A stretch of DNA of 64,000 bases from an uncultured Alcaligenaceae bacterium (GCA_937908115.1 CALEQZ010000074.1:28374-92373); one strand, 5' to 3'; counted from the stretch's first letter, positions 18,286 through 28,342 are shown. Notes: generated from the sequence alone by a model not told the origin. Made by a program: numbers and translations.

Positions 18286-19515
18286 ATGCTCAACATCCTT
18301 TGGCTGGCTTTTTTCCTGACCGCCGCGGTCGTGGCCGCGGGCAAGTGGCTGCTGGCCGGCGATGGCCAGGTTTTCGCCGCCATCGTGGCCGCGCTGTTCG
18401 ACATGGCGCGGCTGTCGGTCGAGGTCATGGTGCTACTGTTCGGCACGCTGACACTCTGGCTGGGGTTCCTGCGCATCGCCGAACGGGCCGGCCTGGTCCA
18501 GGCGCTGGCCCGGCTGCTTGGGCCGCTCTTTGCCCGCCTCATGCCGGAAGTCCCGCGCGGTCACCCTGCCGTGGGGCTGATCACATTGAACTTCGCGGCC
18601 AACGCGCTGGGGCTGGACAATGCGGCCACGCCCATCGGCCTGCGCGCCATGCGCGAACTGCAAGCGCTCAATCGCGACCCGGAATCAGCCAGCAACGCGC
18701 AAATCCTGTTCCTTGTGCTCAACGCTTCGTCGTTGACGTTGCTGCCGGTGACGATTTTCATGTACCGCGCCCAACAGGGTGCGGCCGACCCCACGCTGGT
18801 CTTCCTTCCCATCCTGCTGGCCACCAGCGCATCGACGCTGGCCGGACTGCTGTCGGTGGCGCTGATGCAGCGCCTGCGCCTGCACGACCCGGTCGTGCTG
18901 GCGTGGCTGGGTTCGGCCGCCCTGGCGCTGGGCGGCTTCATGGCCATCCTGGCCTCGATGACGTCGGCGGCATTGGCCTCGCTGTCGTCGCTAGCGGGCA
19001 ATTTGACGCTTTTCGCCATCGTCATCGCCTTTCTCGCGGCCGGGGCCATCCGCCGCGTGCCGGTTTACGAAGCCTTCGTCGACGGGGCCAAGGAAGGCTT
19101 TGACGTCGCGCGCGGCCTGCTGCCCTACCTGGTGGCGATGCTGTGCGCGGTCGGGGCGCTGCGCGCATCCGGCGCGCTGGACCTGGTGCTGGACGGCATC
19201 CGGTGGCTGGCGCAGGTGACCGGCTGGGACGCGCGGTTCGTCGATGCATTGCCCACCGCCCTGGTCAAGCCGTTTTCGGGCAGCGCCGCGCGCGCGATGA
19301 TGCTGGAGACCATGCAGCACTTCGGCGTGGACAGCTTCCCGGCATTGCTGGCCGCGGTCATGCAGGGCAGCACGGAAACCACCTTTTACGTGCTGGCGGT
19401 GTACTTCGGCGCCGTCGGCATCAAGCGGGCCCGGCATGCCGTAGGCTGCGCACTGCTGGCGGACGTGGCCGGCGTGCTGGCCGCGATCGGCGTGTGCTAT
19501 TGGTTCTTCGGCTAG
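18286..19515 (+). CDS. Nucleoside-recognition (SpmA-SpmB fused) membrane protein
   Basis: A 409-residue inner-membrane protein with two nucleoside-recognition/Gate domains. The first half resembles SpmA ('TLTLWLGFLRIAERAGLV', 'LNFAANALGLDNAATPIGL'). The second half resembles SpmB ('VYEAFVDGAKEGFDVARGLLPYL', 'VMQGSTETTFYVLAVYFGAVG'). About 9-10 hydrophobic segments are seen. In sporeformers these are separate spore-maturation proteins; in proteobacteria the fused form has no firm role, and transport of a small solute is only a guess. It stands alone between fadE and pyruvate kinase. Confidence 0.9.
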   Translation: MLNILWLAFFLTAAVVAAGKWLLAGDGQVFAAIVAALFDMARLSVEVMVLLFGTLTLWLGFLRIAERAGLVQALARLLGPLFARLMPEVPRGHPAVGLITLNFAANALGLDNAATPIGLRAMRELQALNRDPESASNAQILFLVLNASSLTLLPVTIFMYRAQQGAADPTLVFLPILLATSASTLAGLLSVALMQRLRLHDPVVLAWLGSAALALGGFMAILASMTSAALASLSSLAGNLTLFAIVIAFLAAGAIRRVPVYEAFVDGAKEGFDVARGLLPYLVAMLCAVGALRASGALDLVLDGIRWLAQVTGWDARFVDALPTALVKPFSGSAARAMMLETMQHFGVDSFPALLAAVMQGSTETTFYVLAVYFGAVGIKRARHAVGCALLADVAGVLAAIGVCYWFFG

Positions 19516-19523
19516 CGGCCTGC

Positions 19524-19548
19524 GCGGCAGGCGGCGCCGGCCTGCCGC
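19524..19548. terminator. GC-rich hairpin between convergent genes
   Basis: GCGGCAGGC and GCCTGCCGC form a 9-bp stem around a 7-base loop, 8 bases after the membrane-protein stop and before the pyk stop. There is no U-tract, so termination is only likely by position. Confidence 0.4.
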
Positions 19549-19582
19549 CACGGCGCGCCCGCCATCGCCTGTCTGCCCGGCG

Positions 19583-21025
19583 CTACTCCACCTTCAGGAT
19601 CTTCATGCCGTTGGTGCCGCCGCTATCCTGATAGTAGTCGCCCTTGGTCAGGATGACCCAGTCGCCCGGCTGCACCTTGCCCCGGCGCTTTAGCTCGCCG
19701 ATCGCCGCCTGGCTAAGCTCGGACGGGTCGTAGGCCGTCGGGTCGAAAGGGACAGTGTAGACGCCGCGAAACAGCGCCGCGCGGTTCTGCGTGGATTGGT
19801 GCCGGGTGTAGCAATAGATCGGCACGCCCGAGCGGATGCGCGACATGATCAGCGGGGTGTGGCCGCTTTCGGTCAAGGCGATGATGGCCTTGACGCCCGG
19901 GAAGTGGTTGGCCGCATACATGGCCGCCAGCGCGATCGTCTCGTCACAGCGCGAGAACGTCTCGCCCAGCCGGTGATGCGAGCGCGTCGTGGTCGGGTGC
20001 TTTTCCGCGCCCAGGCAGATTCGCGCCATGGCCTGCACCGCTTCCACGGGGTATTGGCCCGAGGCGCTTTCGGCCGACAGCATCACCGCATCCGTATAGT
20101 CGAGCACGGCGTTGGCCACGTCCGAGACCTCGGCGCGGGTCGGCAAGGAGCTCGAAATCATCGACTCCATCATCTGCGTGGCGGTGATCACCAGCTTGTT
20201 CAGGGTACGAGCGTGCTGGATGATGCGCTTCTGTATGCCGACGAGCTCGGCATCGCCGACCTCCACGCCCAGGTCGCCGCGCGCAACCATGACGCCGTCG
20301 CTGGCGCGTATCAAGGCGTCGAGCGCCTCGTCGTCGGCCACCGCCTCGGCCCGCTCGATCTTGGCGATCAGCCAGGCATCGCTGCCGGCTGCGCGCACCA
20401 GTTCGCGCGCTTGCTCGATGTCGCTGCCATAGCGTGGAAACGACACGGCGACATAGTCCAAGCCGAGCTCGGCGGCCAGGCGGATGTCCTGCTTGTCCTT
20501 GTCGGTCAGGCTCGGCGCCGACAGGCCACCGCCGCGGCGGTTGATGCCTTTGTTGTTGGATAGCGGGCCGCCCACCGTCACGGTGGTATGCACGGCGTCG
20601 CCCGACACATCGTCGACCTGCAGGACGATGCGGCCGTCGTCGAGCAGCAGCTCGTCGCCCGGGCGGCAATCCTTGACCAGATCGGGATAGTCGATGCCAA
20701 CCACCGTTTCATCGCCCGCGTCGTAAGGGTGGCTGTTCGACAAAGTGAACCTTTGCCCCGGACGCAGCGTGACGCGCCCTTGGGCAAAGCGCGCGATGCG
20801 GATCTTGGGGCCTTGCAGGTCGCCCATCAGCGCGACGAACCGTCCCTGCTCGGCGGCGAGTTCCCGCACCAGTCGGGCACGCTCGCGGTGGTCATCGGCA
20901 TTGCCGTGGGAGAAGTTCAGGCGCGCGACGTCCATGCCGGCGCGTATCAGCTCGCCGATGCGCTCGCGGCTGGAACTGGCTGGCCCCAGGGTGGCAACGA
21001 TCTTGGTTCGGCGCGATGCAGCCAT
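19583..21025 (-). CDS. pyk: Pyruvate kinase
   Basis: A 480-residue pyruvate kinase, converting phosphoenolpyruvate and ADP to pyruvate and ATP. The start is the ATG at 21025 with GGAGA upstream, giving 'RRTKIVATLGPASSS'. Substrate and metal-site stretches are 'MDVARLNFSHG', 'IAKIERAEAVADD', 'VMVARGDLGVEVG' and 'TRAEVSDVANAVLDYTDAVM'. The C-terminal domain is of full length. The longer open frame upstream of 21025 is not protein-like. Confidence 0.97.
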   Translation of the reverse strand: MAASRRTKIVATLGPASSSRERIGELIRAGMDVARLNFSHGNADDHRERARLVRELAAEQGRFVALMGDLQGPKIRIARFAQGRVTLRPGQRFTLSNSHPYDAGDETVVGIDYPDLVKDCRPGDELLLDDGRIVLQVDDVSGDAVHTTVTVGGPLSNNKGINRRGGGLSAPSLTDKDKQDIRLAAELGLDYVAVSFPRYGSDIEQARELVRAAGSDAWLIAKIERAEAVADDEALDALIRASDGVMVARGDLGVEVGDAELVGIQKRIIQHARTLNKLVITATQMMESMISSSLPTRAEVSDVANAVLDYTDAVMLSAESASGQYPVEAVQAMARICLGAEKHPTTTRSHHRLGETFSRCDETIALAAMYAANHFPGVKAIIALTESGHTPLIMSRIRSGVPIYCYTRHQSTQNRAALFRGVYTVPFDPTAYDPSELSQAAIGELKRRGKVQPGDWVILTKGDYYQDSGGTNGMKILKVE

Positions 21026-21202
21026 GAAGCTTTCTCCACGAATGGCCAAGTAAAGTAGCAATGGTATCGCTTGCGCACGACGCTGCGTAGGTGCCCCTCT
21101 CAGCGGCCGCTGGCGCTGCCACCGGCAGCCGTCGAGGCAGCGCCACCGCAAGCCCGCGCCGCATTATCATGAGCGCTTTTCCTGCCAGACCACGACTGGA
21201 CC

Positions 21203-22345
21203 GTGAAGATCGTCATCGCCCCCGATTCGTTCAAGGAAAGCCTCGGCGCGCCCGAAGTGGCGGCCGCGATCGCCGAAGGCGTGCGCCAGGCCGCTCCCCA
21301 GGCCGAGATTGTCTGTATTCCCATGGCCGATGGCGGCGAGGGTACGGTCGCGGCTGTGCTTGCAGCCACCGGCGGCCAATGGAAAACCACGCCCGTGCAA
21401 GGCGCCTTGGGCGAGCCGTTGCAGGCGCGCTGGGGCTGGCTGGCCGACGGCACCGCAGTCATCGAAATGGCCGCCGCCGCCGGGTTGGAGCAAATCGCGC
21501 CCGCCGACCGCCGCCCGCTGCAAGCCAGCAGTTTCGGCGTAGGCCAGCTGGTCGCCGCGGCGCTGGACGCCGGCGCCCGACGCATCATCCTGGGGCTGGG
21601 CGGCTCCTCCACCACCGACGGCGGTGCCGGCATGCTGAGCGCGCTCGGCATGCGTTGGCTGGACGAACGAGGCCAGCCGCTGCCCCCGGGGGGCGCAGCG
21701 CTGCGCCACCTGGCCGAGATCGACGCCAGTGGCCTGGACCCGCGGCTCGCGGACATCCCGGTCACCGTCGCCTCGGACGTCAACAATCCCCTGTGCGGCA
21801 CCAAGGGGGCGGCACACGTCTTCGGGCCACAAAAAGGCGCCACGCCGGAACAAGTCGCCGAACTGGATGCCGCGCTCACGCGCCTGGCCGACGTATGCGC
21901 GCATCACCTGGGGCGCGATCTGCGCAACGAACCCGGCGCCGGATCGGCGGGCGGCCTGGGATTTGCCGCGCGCGCGTTCATGCGCGCGGACTTCCGGCCT
22001 GGCGTGGAAGTCGTCGCCGAACTGGGCGGCCTGGCGCAGGCCGTGCAAGGCGCGTCCCTGGTCTTTACCGGCGAAGGACGCATGGATGCCCAGACGCTGC
22101 ATGGCAAGACCCCCGCCGGCGTGGCCCGCATCGCCCAGGCTGCCGGCGTGCCTGTCGTAGCGCTGGCCGGCTCGCTGGGCGACGGCTACGAAGCGCTGTA
22201 CGAGGTCGGCATATCGGCCGCGTTTAGCCTGGCACCCGGACCGATCACGCTTCAGGAGGCATTGTCGCGCGCCGGGGAACTGCTCGCAGCCCGCGCGCGC
22301 GACGCCACCCGGTTATGGCTGGCCGGACGACGCCAAGCACTCTGA
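21203..22345 (+). CDS. glxK: Glycerate 2-kinase (GarK/GlxK family)
   Basis: A 380-residue glycerate kinase of the GarK/GlxK family that phosphorylates D-glycerate to 2-phosphoglycerate. It starts with GTG: 'MKIVIAPDSFKESLGAPEVA', followed by 'IPMADGGEGTVAAVL', 'ILGLGGSSTTDGGAGMLSALG', 'VASDVNNPLCGTKGAA' and 'FTGEGRMDAQTLHGKTP'. Its product, 2-phosphoglycerate, is two steps above pyruvate kinase, which is encoded divergently 180 bases away, so the two make sense together in glycerate or glyoxylate use. It is convergent with rsmA with only 9 bases between. Confidence 0.93.
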   Translation: MKIVIAPDSFKESLGAPEVAAAIAEGVRQAAPQAEIVCIPMADGGEGTVAAVLAATGGQWKTTPVQGALGEPLQARWGWLADGTAVIEMAAAAGLEQIAPADRRPLQASSFGVGQLVAAALDAGARRIILGLGGSSTTDGGAGMLSALGMRWLDERGQPLPPGGAALRHLAEIDASGLDPRLADIPVTVASDVNNPLCGTKGAAHVFGPQKGATPEQVAELDAALTRLADVCAHHLGRDLRNEPGAGSAGGLGFAARAFMRADFRPGVEVVAELGGLAQAVQGASLVFTGEGRMDAQTLHGKTPAGVARIAQAAGVPVVALAGSLGDGYEALYEVGISAAFSLAPGPITLQEALSRAGELLAARARDATRLWLAGRRQAL

Positions 22346-22354
22346 CCGCCCCAG

Positions 22355-23164
22355 TCAGCCCGGCGCCGCACCGGCCAGGCCGGCGTCGTACAAGGCATCG
22401 GCCAGGGCGATGAATCTTTCGACCGGGACCTCTTCGGCCCGCGCGGTGGGCGCGATGCCCAGCGATTCCCAGTCGATGCTGGCTGCCCAATCACCGAGGG
22501 CGCGGCGCAGCATCTTGCGCCGCTGCGCAAAGGCACGCGCGACGACCGCCTCGAAGGCGGACTCACTGCGCGGGCGCACGCGCCCGTCCGGCAGAGGGAT
22601 CATGCGCACCACCGCCGACACGACGCGCGGCGGGGGATCGAACGCCTCCGGCGGCACATCCAAGAGCTTTTCCATGCGGTAGCGTGCTTGCAGCATGACC
22701 GACAGGCGCCCGTAATCGGGCGTGGACGGCCGCGCCACCATGCGATCGATGACCTCCCGCTGCAACATGAAGTGCTGGTCGCGGACGACATCCGCGCAGC
22801 GCATCAAATGAAACAGCAGCGGGCTGGAGATGTTGTAAGGCAGGTTGCCCGCGATGCGCAGCGACGCGCCGGACGCGGGCGCGAAACTGGCGAAATCGAC
22901 GGTCAACGCGTCGGCCTCGACGACGGTCAGGCGCTCGGGCGGATACCTGCGGCGCAACCGCGCGGCCAGGTCGCGGTCGATCTCGACCACGCGCAAATGA
23001 TCCAGCCGCTGCAGCAGCGGGTCGGTCAAGGCCGACAGCCCCGGGCCGATCTCCACCATCGCGTCACCGGGCGCCGGATCAATGGCGCGGACGATGGCGG
23101 CGACGACGGATTCGTCCGTCAGGAAGTGCTGGCCGAAGCGCTTGCGCGCCTGGTGATGAGCCAC
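22355..23164 (-). CDS. rsmA: 16S rRNA (A1518/A1519-N6,N6) dimethyltransferase
   Basis: A 269-residue KsgA-type methyltransferase that dimethylates two adenosines near the 3' end of 16S rRNA. The family start is 'RKRFGQHFLTDESVV', the SAM motif 'MVEIGPGLSALTDPLL' and the catalytic 'IAGNLPYNISSPLLFHL' (NLPY). It starts with GTG, 22 bases after the surA stop. The order lptD-surA-rsmA on one strand is the usual Bordetella/enterobacterial operon, without pdxA in between here. Confidence 0.97.
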   Translation of the reverse strand: MAHHQARKRFGQHFLTDESVVAAIVRAIDPAPGDAMVEIGPGLSALTDPLLQRLDHLRVVEIDRDLAARLRRRYPPERLTVVEADALTVDFASFAPASGASLRIAGNLPYNISSPLLFHLMRCADVVRDQHFMLQREVIDRMVARPSTPDYGRLSVMLQARYRMEKLLDVPPEAFDPPPRVVSAVVRMIPLPDGRVRPRSESAFEAVVARAFAQRRKMLRRALGDWAASIDWESLGIAPTARAEEVPVERFIALADALYDAGLAGAAPG

Positions 23165-23186
23165 GACGTTAGGTCCCGGCCGGCCG

Positions 23187-24656
23187 CTACAGCGATTGCT
23201 CCAGCTGCTCGCGACGCTCCAGCCGGTTGTCGATATACGCCTGCTGCACCAGCTGCTGCAGCCAGTCCTCGAAAGCCGGCTGCGCGCGGCGCTCGAACAA
23301 CGTCTGGCGCGCCTGCATGCGGCGATACTCGTCAGCCATGTCCTGGGTGCGGCGCTCTTCGACCTTGATCAGGTGCCAGCCGAAAGGCGACTGCACCGGT
23401 TGGCTGATCTCCCCTTCGGCCAAGGCATCCATGGCCTGTTCGAAGGGCGGCACCGTGGTGCCCGGGCTGAGCCAGCCCAGGTCCCCGCCCTGGGGCGCGG
23501 TCGAATCGTTGGAATAGCGTCGTGCCAGGTCTTCGAACGATTCGCCGTGCAGGATGCGTTCGCGCAGCTGGGCCAGCCGCTGGCGCGCCTGCTCGTCGCT
23601 GACCACCGCCGAAGTGCGGATCAGGATATGGCGGGCGCGCGTCTGCGTCACCGGCATGGGCCCTTGCGGACCGACCGGATCCATGCCCGGCCCGGCTGCG
23701 CCGGCTTGCGCCTGCGGCGGCGGGCCGCTGCGATCCAGGACCTTGAGGATGTGAAAGCCGTTGCCGCTCTGGATCAGGTCTGAGATCTGCCCCGGCTGCA
23801 GGTGGCCGGCCGCCTGCACGAACAGGTCAGGCCAGCCGTCCATGGCGCGCATGCCCATGTTGCCGCCTTCCAGCGCCTCCGGGCCGTCGGAAGATGCTGC
23901 GGCCAGCGCGGCGAAATCCTCGCCGGCGCGGGCGCGGGCCAGCAGCTGTTCTGCCTTGCGGCGCAGCGCCGCCACCTGTTCGGGCGAGGAACCTTCCGGT
24001 ACCCGGACCAAGATCTGCGCCAACGCCATGCCGCCTTGCTGGGCGGGCGCGGCCGGCTGCCCCAACGACAGGGACGCGTCGCGGCGTGCGGCCTGCTCCT
24101 TGAGATAGGCGTCGACCTCGGCGTCCGAAATCGTGATGGTGCTGTCGATGGCCCGCTGGCGCATGCGGTCGAGCATGATGTCCCGGCGCAGCACCGCCAG
24201 GTAGTCTTCCCACGTCGTGCCGCCGGCTTCGATCTGCTGTCGCATCTGCTCGGGCGTGACGCGGTTGCGCTCGGCGATAACGCGCACGGCCTGCTGGACG
24301 TGGTCGTCGGTGACGCGGATATTCATGCGCGCCGCTTCCTGGTCCTCGACCCGCTCGATGATCAGCCGCTGCAACACCTGGCGGCGCAAGATGTCGTCGC
24401 TGGGCGCCTGGATATTCTGGTTTTGCAGGTCCCGACGCGCCCGCGCCACGCGTTGCTCCAGCTCACGCAGCGTGATCACGTCCTTGTTGACGACGGCGGC
24501 GATGCCGTCGACGAACGCCGAGCCGGACGCGGATGCGCCGGACGGCGCACTCGCCGCAGTCGCCTGCCGCGCCTGCGATTGCGCACCGGCGGGAAGCAGC
24601 ACGCCCAACATGGTCGCCGCCACCAGCAGGCGCATGGCTTGCACACTACGCATCAT
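23187..24656 (-). CDS. surA: Periplasmic chaperone / peptidyl-prolyl isomerase SurA
   Basis: A 489-residue periplasmic chaperone for outer-membrane beta-barrel proteins. The N-terminal signal region contains 'MRLLVAATMLGVLLPAGAQ'. The SurA N domain follows ('FVDGIAAVVNKDVITLRELE'), then two parvulin domains at about residues 200-310 and 330-430 ('ARHILIRTSAVVSDEQARQR', 'GDLGWLSPGTTVPPFEQAM', 'PFGWHLIKVEERR'). A Pro/Gln/Ala-rich linker separates them. Its ATG overlaps the lptD stop (ATGA). LptD is a classic SurA client, so the coupling is functional. Confidence 0.97.
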   Translation of the reverse strand: MMRSVQAMRLLVAATMLGVLLPAGAQSQARQATAASAPSGASASGSAFVDGIAAVVNKDVITLRELEQRVARARRDLQNQNIQAPSDDILRRQVLQRLIIERVEDQEAARMNIRVTDDHVQQAVRVIAERNRVTPEQMRQQIEAGGTTWEDYLAVLRRDIMLDRMRQRAIDSTITISDAEVDAYLKEQAARRDASLSLGQPAAPAQQGGMALAQILVRVPEGSSPEQVAALRRKAEQLLARARAGEDFAALAAASSDGPEALEGGNMGMRAMDGWPDLFVQAAGHLQPGQISDLIQSGNGFHILKVLDRSGPPPQAQAGAAGPGMDPVGPQGPMPVTQTRARHILIRTSAVVSDEQARQRLAQLRERILHGESFEDLARRYSNDSTAPQGGDLGWLSPGTTVPPFEQAMDALAEGEISQPVQSPFGWHLIKVEERRTQDMADEYRRMQARQTLFERRAQPAFEDWLQQLVQQAYIDNRLERREQLEQSL

Positions 24657-27205
24657 TCGTACCTTTCGAAAGTGGTTGCCGCCGGAATCGGAGAATTGAT
24701 CGATTCATACCCCGGCACGCTGCGAGACAGCAGATCCATGGGATCGGTTCCCAACGACCCCAGGCCGTTGAGCTCCAGCTGGAAGAAAACCGCGGTGTTG
24801 CTGTCGTTGGCGTCGACGGCGTAGCGCTGGAACACCACCCGTCCCGTCCAGCAGCAATCGCCCTTGTATTCCAGCCCCAGTATGGCCTGGGTCACGCGCG
24901 GACGCTCTTCAGGCAAGGAGCCGATGGCAGCGGCGCGGCGCAGCGAATAGTCGACGCGGCCCACCCCGTATATCCGGTCGGTGAACGGCCACTGGAAGGC
25001 GATGCTGATCTGGTTCTGCCCGCGCGGGCTGTAGGGCACGCGCGTGCCCTGTTCGGTGAGATGGTCGCGCTGGTAGCGGTACGCCGCCGAGATCATGGTC
25101 AGGCGCTGCGGCTTCCAGCGCAGGCCGATCATGGCGCGGTCCCACTCGGTCTCATAGGGGTTGTACTGCAAGGCAGCCTGCGTGCTCAACGTATCGGTCA
25201 ACGCCGCGGTCGCGCCCAGTAGGAACTCCGAGCGCACGTCGGTGCGGGCGACCTCGCGCGGCAGCGTCACGCGCTGGTCCTCGAAATAAATCCGCTGCGC
25301 GCCGGACAGGCTCAGCCGCTCAAAGCCCGTGTCGGCGTCCAGGAAGCGCGTGGTCAGCCCCAACGTGACCTGGTCGGCGTTGACGATGCGGTCCCACCCG
25401 CCGGAATAGATGTTTTCCTGGAAGGCCTGCGAAAAGTTGAAGTCCGACAGGTTGGTGTCGTAGACCGGCAACGACGACTGCTCGCGGTAGGGAACACGCA
25501 GATAGTAGATGCGCGGCTCCAGTGTCTGCAGCGACGGCTTGCCGAACAGGGTCGTGTCCCGGTCGAAGGTCATCCCGGCGTCCACCGAGAAAATCGGCTG
25601 CACGCGCGACACCGACCCATCGTCCGGCGCGCCGTAGTAGTTGTCGTAGCTGTCGCGGTACGAACTCGCCCAGCTGGTGTCCCGGCCCGAAGCGTGCCAG
25701 CGGGTCTGGTAGCGCGACATGTGCACGCCCGCCTTGGGCGTGATGTACCAGCCCGAGCGCACGATGGGGTAGGAAATCGACGGATAGGCGACCAAGCGCT
25801 CGCCATCGGGGCCGAAGCGCTTGTCCTGCCACGATCCGGCGATCAGCTGTTCGCCCATGGGCTTGCGAAAGCGCGTCGCGGCCGAATCGAGCTCGAGGTC
25901 AAAGCCGCCCCAGTTGTAGCGTGCCGCCTTGACGACCAATTCGGGCTCTTTGTCGTACTGCGGATTGCGCGAGACGGCGTCCTCGTCGTAGAGGCTTTGG
26001 TATTTGTAGACCTGCACGTACGAGCGCACATAGCGGCTGGTCCAGCCCAGGCGCCCGCGCTGGCGCAAGTAGCTGGTGGTCGATTCGTTCAGGCCCAGGG
26101 AGGAAAGATCCCGGAAGTAGTTGATGTCCGATACCCGCGATATATCCCAGTCGGCGAAGAATCCGTTGGGCAACAGGTGGCGATGGACCGTCGAATACAT
26201 CCAGCGGTTGGTGCCGGTCTGGTGATCGTTGTTCAGGTAGGTGCCGGTCATGCGGCCGGCATAGCTGCGGCCCAGATAGCGGAACTCGCCGCCGGCCTGC
26301 ACCCCGCGCTTGGACATGTAGCGCGGCATCAGCGTCATGTCGTAGTTGGGCGCCAGGTTGACGTAGTACGGCACCATGATGTCGATGCCCCCCTGGCTGC
26401 TGGTCCCGTAAGTCGGTAGCAGGAAACCGGACTTGCGCTCGCGCTTGACCGGAAAGGTCAGGTAGGGCGAGGCCAAGATAGGCACGTCCTTGAAGTACAG
26501 GACGCCATTGCGCGCCACGCCCTCGTTGCGGTCGAAATCCAGGTCCACCTGCTTGGAGCGGATTTCCCAGGACGGGTTGGGGCAAGGGCAGCCGGTGTAG
26601 ATGACGTCCTTCAGGCGCATGCGCGACCGGCTCAGGATGAGGGCATGCGAGGCCGACCCCGAGCCGCCGTTGGTGCCCAGGCGGAATACCGGCTCGTCGA
26701 GTTCGCCCGTATCGGCATCGATGTTGTACTTCAGGCCGGGCCCGGTGATCAGGGTGGCATCGCGCAGCAGCCGCACGCTGCCCTGCGCGTCGAGGTCGCC
26801 CGTTTCGCGCCGGTATTTGATGACGTCGCCCTTGAGGATGGCATCCATGCGACGCACCTGGGCGTTGCCGGTGAGCGTGACCACGCCCTGGTCATCGCCG
26901 TCGATCTGGTCGGCCTCGAGAAAGGCGGGCAGCGCCTCGTCGCCGACCTGGTGGATGCGCAGGCCCGGCGACACCCGCAATCCGAAACCCGTGCTCGCCG
27001 AGCCGGCCAGCGATGCAGCGGCCGGCGCGCTCGCGGCCCGCTGCGCCGCTGGCTCGACGCCTTGGGCGTTTGCCACCGACAGGGTGCAAACGACGGAGAG
27101 GATCAAGCATCGAACCTTGCGCACGGGTCTGGGACAACCTTTTTTTGGTAGCAGCTTGGCGGGAAAAGCCTCCGCGAGGGCGGACGGCTTCGGTACGAAC
27201 GGCAT
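24653..27205 (-). CDS. lptD: LPS-assembly protein LptD
   Basis: An outer-membrane beta-barrel that, with LptE, inserts LPS in the outer leaflet. The N-terminal OstA/LptA-like domain ('DGDDQGVVTLTGNAQVRRMD', 'GDVIKYRRETGDLDAQGSV') is followed by the large barrel ('SPYLTFPVKRERKSGFLLPT', 'GGIDIMVPYYVNLAPNYDMT') and a C-terminal aromatic-rich end. The ATG at 27205 has AGGGG upstream. A GTG at 27124 gives a much cleaner signal peptide (positively charged 'RKVR', then 'CLILSVVCTLSVANAQ') and may be the true start. It is divergent from amgK. Confidence 0.95.
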   Translation of the reverse strand: MPFVPKPSALAEAFPAKLLPKKGCPRPVRKVRCLILSVVCTLSVANAQGVEPAAQRAASAPAAASLAGSASTGFGLRVSPGLRIHQVGDEALPAFLEADQIDGDDQGVVTLTGNAQVRRMDAILKGDVIKYRRETGDLDAQGSVRLLRDATLITGPGLKYNIDADTGELDEPVFRLGTNGGSGSASHALILSRSRMRLKDVIYTGCPCPNPSWEIRSKQVDLDFDRNEGVARNGVLYFKDVPILASPYLTFPVKRERKSGFLLPTYGTSSQGGIDIMVPYYVNLAPNYDMTLMPRYMSKRGVQAGGEFRYLGRSYAGRMTGTYLNNDHQTGTNRWMYSTVHRHLLPNGFFADWDISRVSDINYFRDLSSLGLNESTTSYLRQRGRLGWTSRYVRSYVQVYKYQSLYDEDAVSRNPQYDKEPELVVKAARYNWGGFDLELDSAATRFRKPMGEQLIAGSWQDKRFGPDGERLVAYPSISYPIVRSGWYITPKAGVHMSRYQTRWHASGRDTSWASSYRDSYDNYYGAPDDGSVSRVQPIFSVDAGMTFDRDTTLFGKPSLQTLEPRIYYLRVPYREQSSLPVYDTNLSDFNFSQAFQENIYSGGWDRIVNADQVTLGLTTRFLDADTGFERLSLSGAQRIYFEDQRVTLPREVARTDVRSEFLLGATAALTDTLSTQAALQYNPYETEWDRAMIGLRWKPQRLTMISAAYRYQRDHLTEQGTRVPYSPRGQNQISIAFQWPFTDRIYGVGRVDYSLRRAAAIGSLPEERPRVTQAILGLEYKGDCCWTGRVVFQRYAVDANDSNTAVFFQLELNGLGSLGTDPMDLLSRSVPGYESINSPIPAATTFERYE

Positions 27206-27289
27206 CCGCTGCCCCTGACCGGGCGAGCGACCCGGTATTATAGAGAAGGCCGCCTGCCGGCATCCTTTTATTGTTTCCGGTTTTTCCCC

Positions 27290-28333
27290 TTGGACACCAC
27301 CCACGATCCGCGCCGCGACCAATTGACCGGCTGGCTTCGCAGCCTGCCCGGCGCCCTTGGCCTGGCGCCCGACACCCTGCGTCCGGTTTCCGGGGACGCG
27401 AGCTTTCGCCGCTATTTCCGGGTCGACGCCGCCGGGCGCACGCTCATCGTCATGGACGCCCCGCCCGGGCGCGAGGACTGCCGCCCCTTCGTGCACGTCG
27501 CCGAGCTGCTGGCGCGGACCGGCCTGAACGTGCCCAGGATCGTGGCCAGCGATCTGGAGCAAGGACTGCTCTTGCTGACCGACCTCGGCCCGGACACGTA
27601 CTACCAGCGCGTGGTCGCCGGGCTGGCCGACGATGTGCTGCAAAGGCTGTACCGCGACGCGCTGGCGGCGCTGGTGCGCATGCAGACGGCACCGGTCCAG
27701 GGGCTGCCCGCCTACGACGCGGCGCGCCTGGCCGCCGAGCTCGAGCTGTTCCCGCAGTGGTACGCCGAACGCCACTGCGGCGTGACGCTGGCCCCGGCGC
27801 AAGCCGCGGCGCTGCAAAAGGTCTTTTCGGTGCTCGTCGCCCACAACGCCGCCCAGCCCAGGGTGCTGGTGCACCGCGACTACCATAGCCCCAACCTGAT
27901 CGTCAGCGACGACCCCGACCGCTACGGGCCCAACCCGGGCGTGCTGGACTTCCAGGACGCCCTGGCCGGGCCGATCAGCTACGACATCGCCTCGCTGGTC
28001 ATGGATGCGCGCACGACCTGGGAAGAGCCGCAGCAGCTGGATTGGGCCATACGCTATTGGGACATGGCGCGCAGGCAGGGGTTGCCGGTGCCGGCTGATT
28101 TCGCGGAATTTCACCGCGACTACGAGTGGATGGGCCTGCAGCGCAACCTGCGCATCCTGGGCGTCTTCGCCCGGCTGCACCATCGTGACGGCAAGTCAGG
28201 ATATCTGGACCATATTCCTCGCGTCAGCGCCTACGTGCGGCAGGTCGCCCGCCGCTACGACGTATTCGCGCCGCTCGTGCGCCTGCTCGACACGCTGGAG
28301 AACCGGCAGGCTACCGTGGGGTTTACTTTCTAG
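27290..28333 (+). CDS. amgK: N-acetylmuramate/N-acetylglucosamine 1-kinase AmgK
   Basis: A 347-residue aminoglycoside-phosphotransferase-fold kinase. The phosphotransferase motif is 'VLVHRDYHSPNLIV' and the metal-binding stretch 'VLDFQDALAGPISYDIASL'. AmgK makes alpha-1-phosphates of MurNAc and GlcNAc from recycled peptidoglycan. The assignment rests on the neighbour MurU, which starts 9 bases downstream. The predicted start is TTG at 27290 with no clear ribosome binding site. A TATTAT box about 50 bases upstream suggests a short leader. The pair makes UDP-MurNAc salvage independent of MurA, known to give fosfomycin tolerance in other proteobacteria. Confidence 0.88.
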   Translation: MDTTHDPRRDQLTGWLRSLPGALGLAPDTLRPVSGDASFRRYFRVDAAGRTLIVMDAPPGREDCRPFVHVAELLARTGLNVPRIVASDLEQGLLLLTDLGPDTYYQRVVAGLADDVLQRLYRDALAALVRMQTAPVQGLPAYDAARLAAELELFPQWYAERHCGVTLAPAQAAALQKVFSVLVAHNAAQPRVLVHRDYHSPNLIVSDDPDRYGPNPGVLDFQDALAGPISYDIASLVMDARTTWEEPQQLDWAIRYWDMARRQGLPVPADFAEFHRDYEWMGLQRNLRILGVFARLHHRDGKSGYLDHIPRVSAYVRQVARRYDVFAPLVRLLDTLENRQATVGFTF

Positions 28334-28342
28334 GGAGCGCCG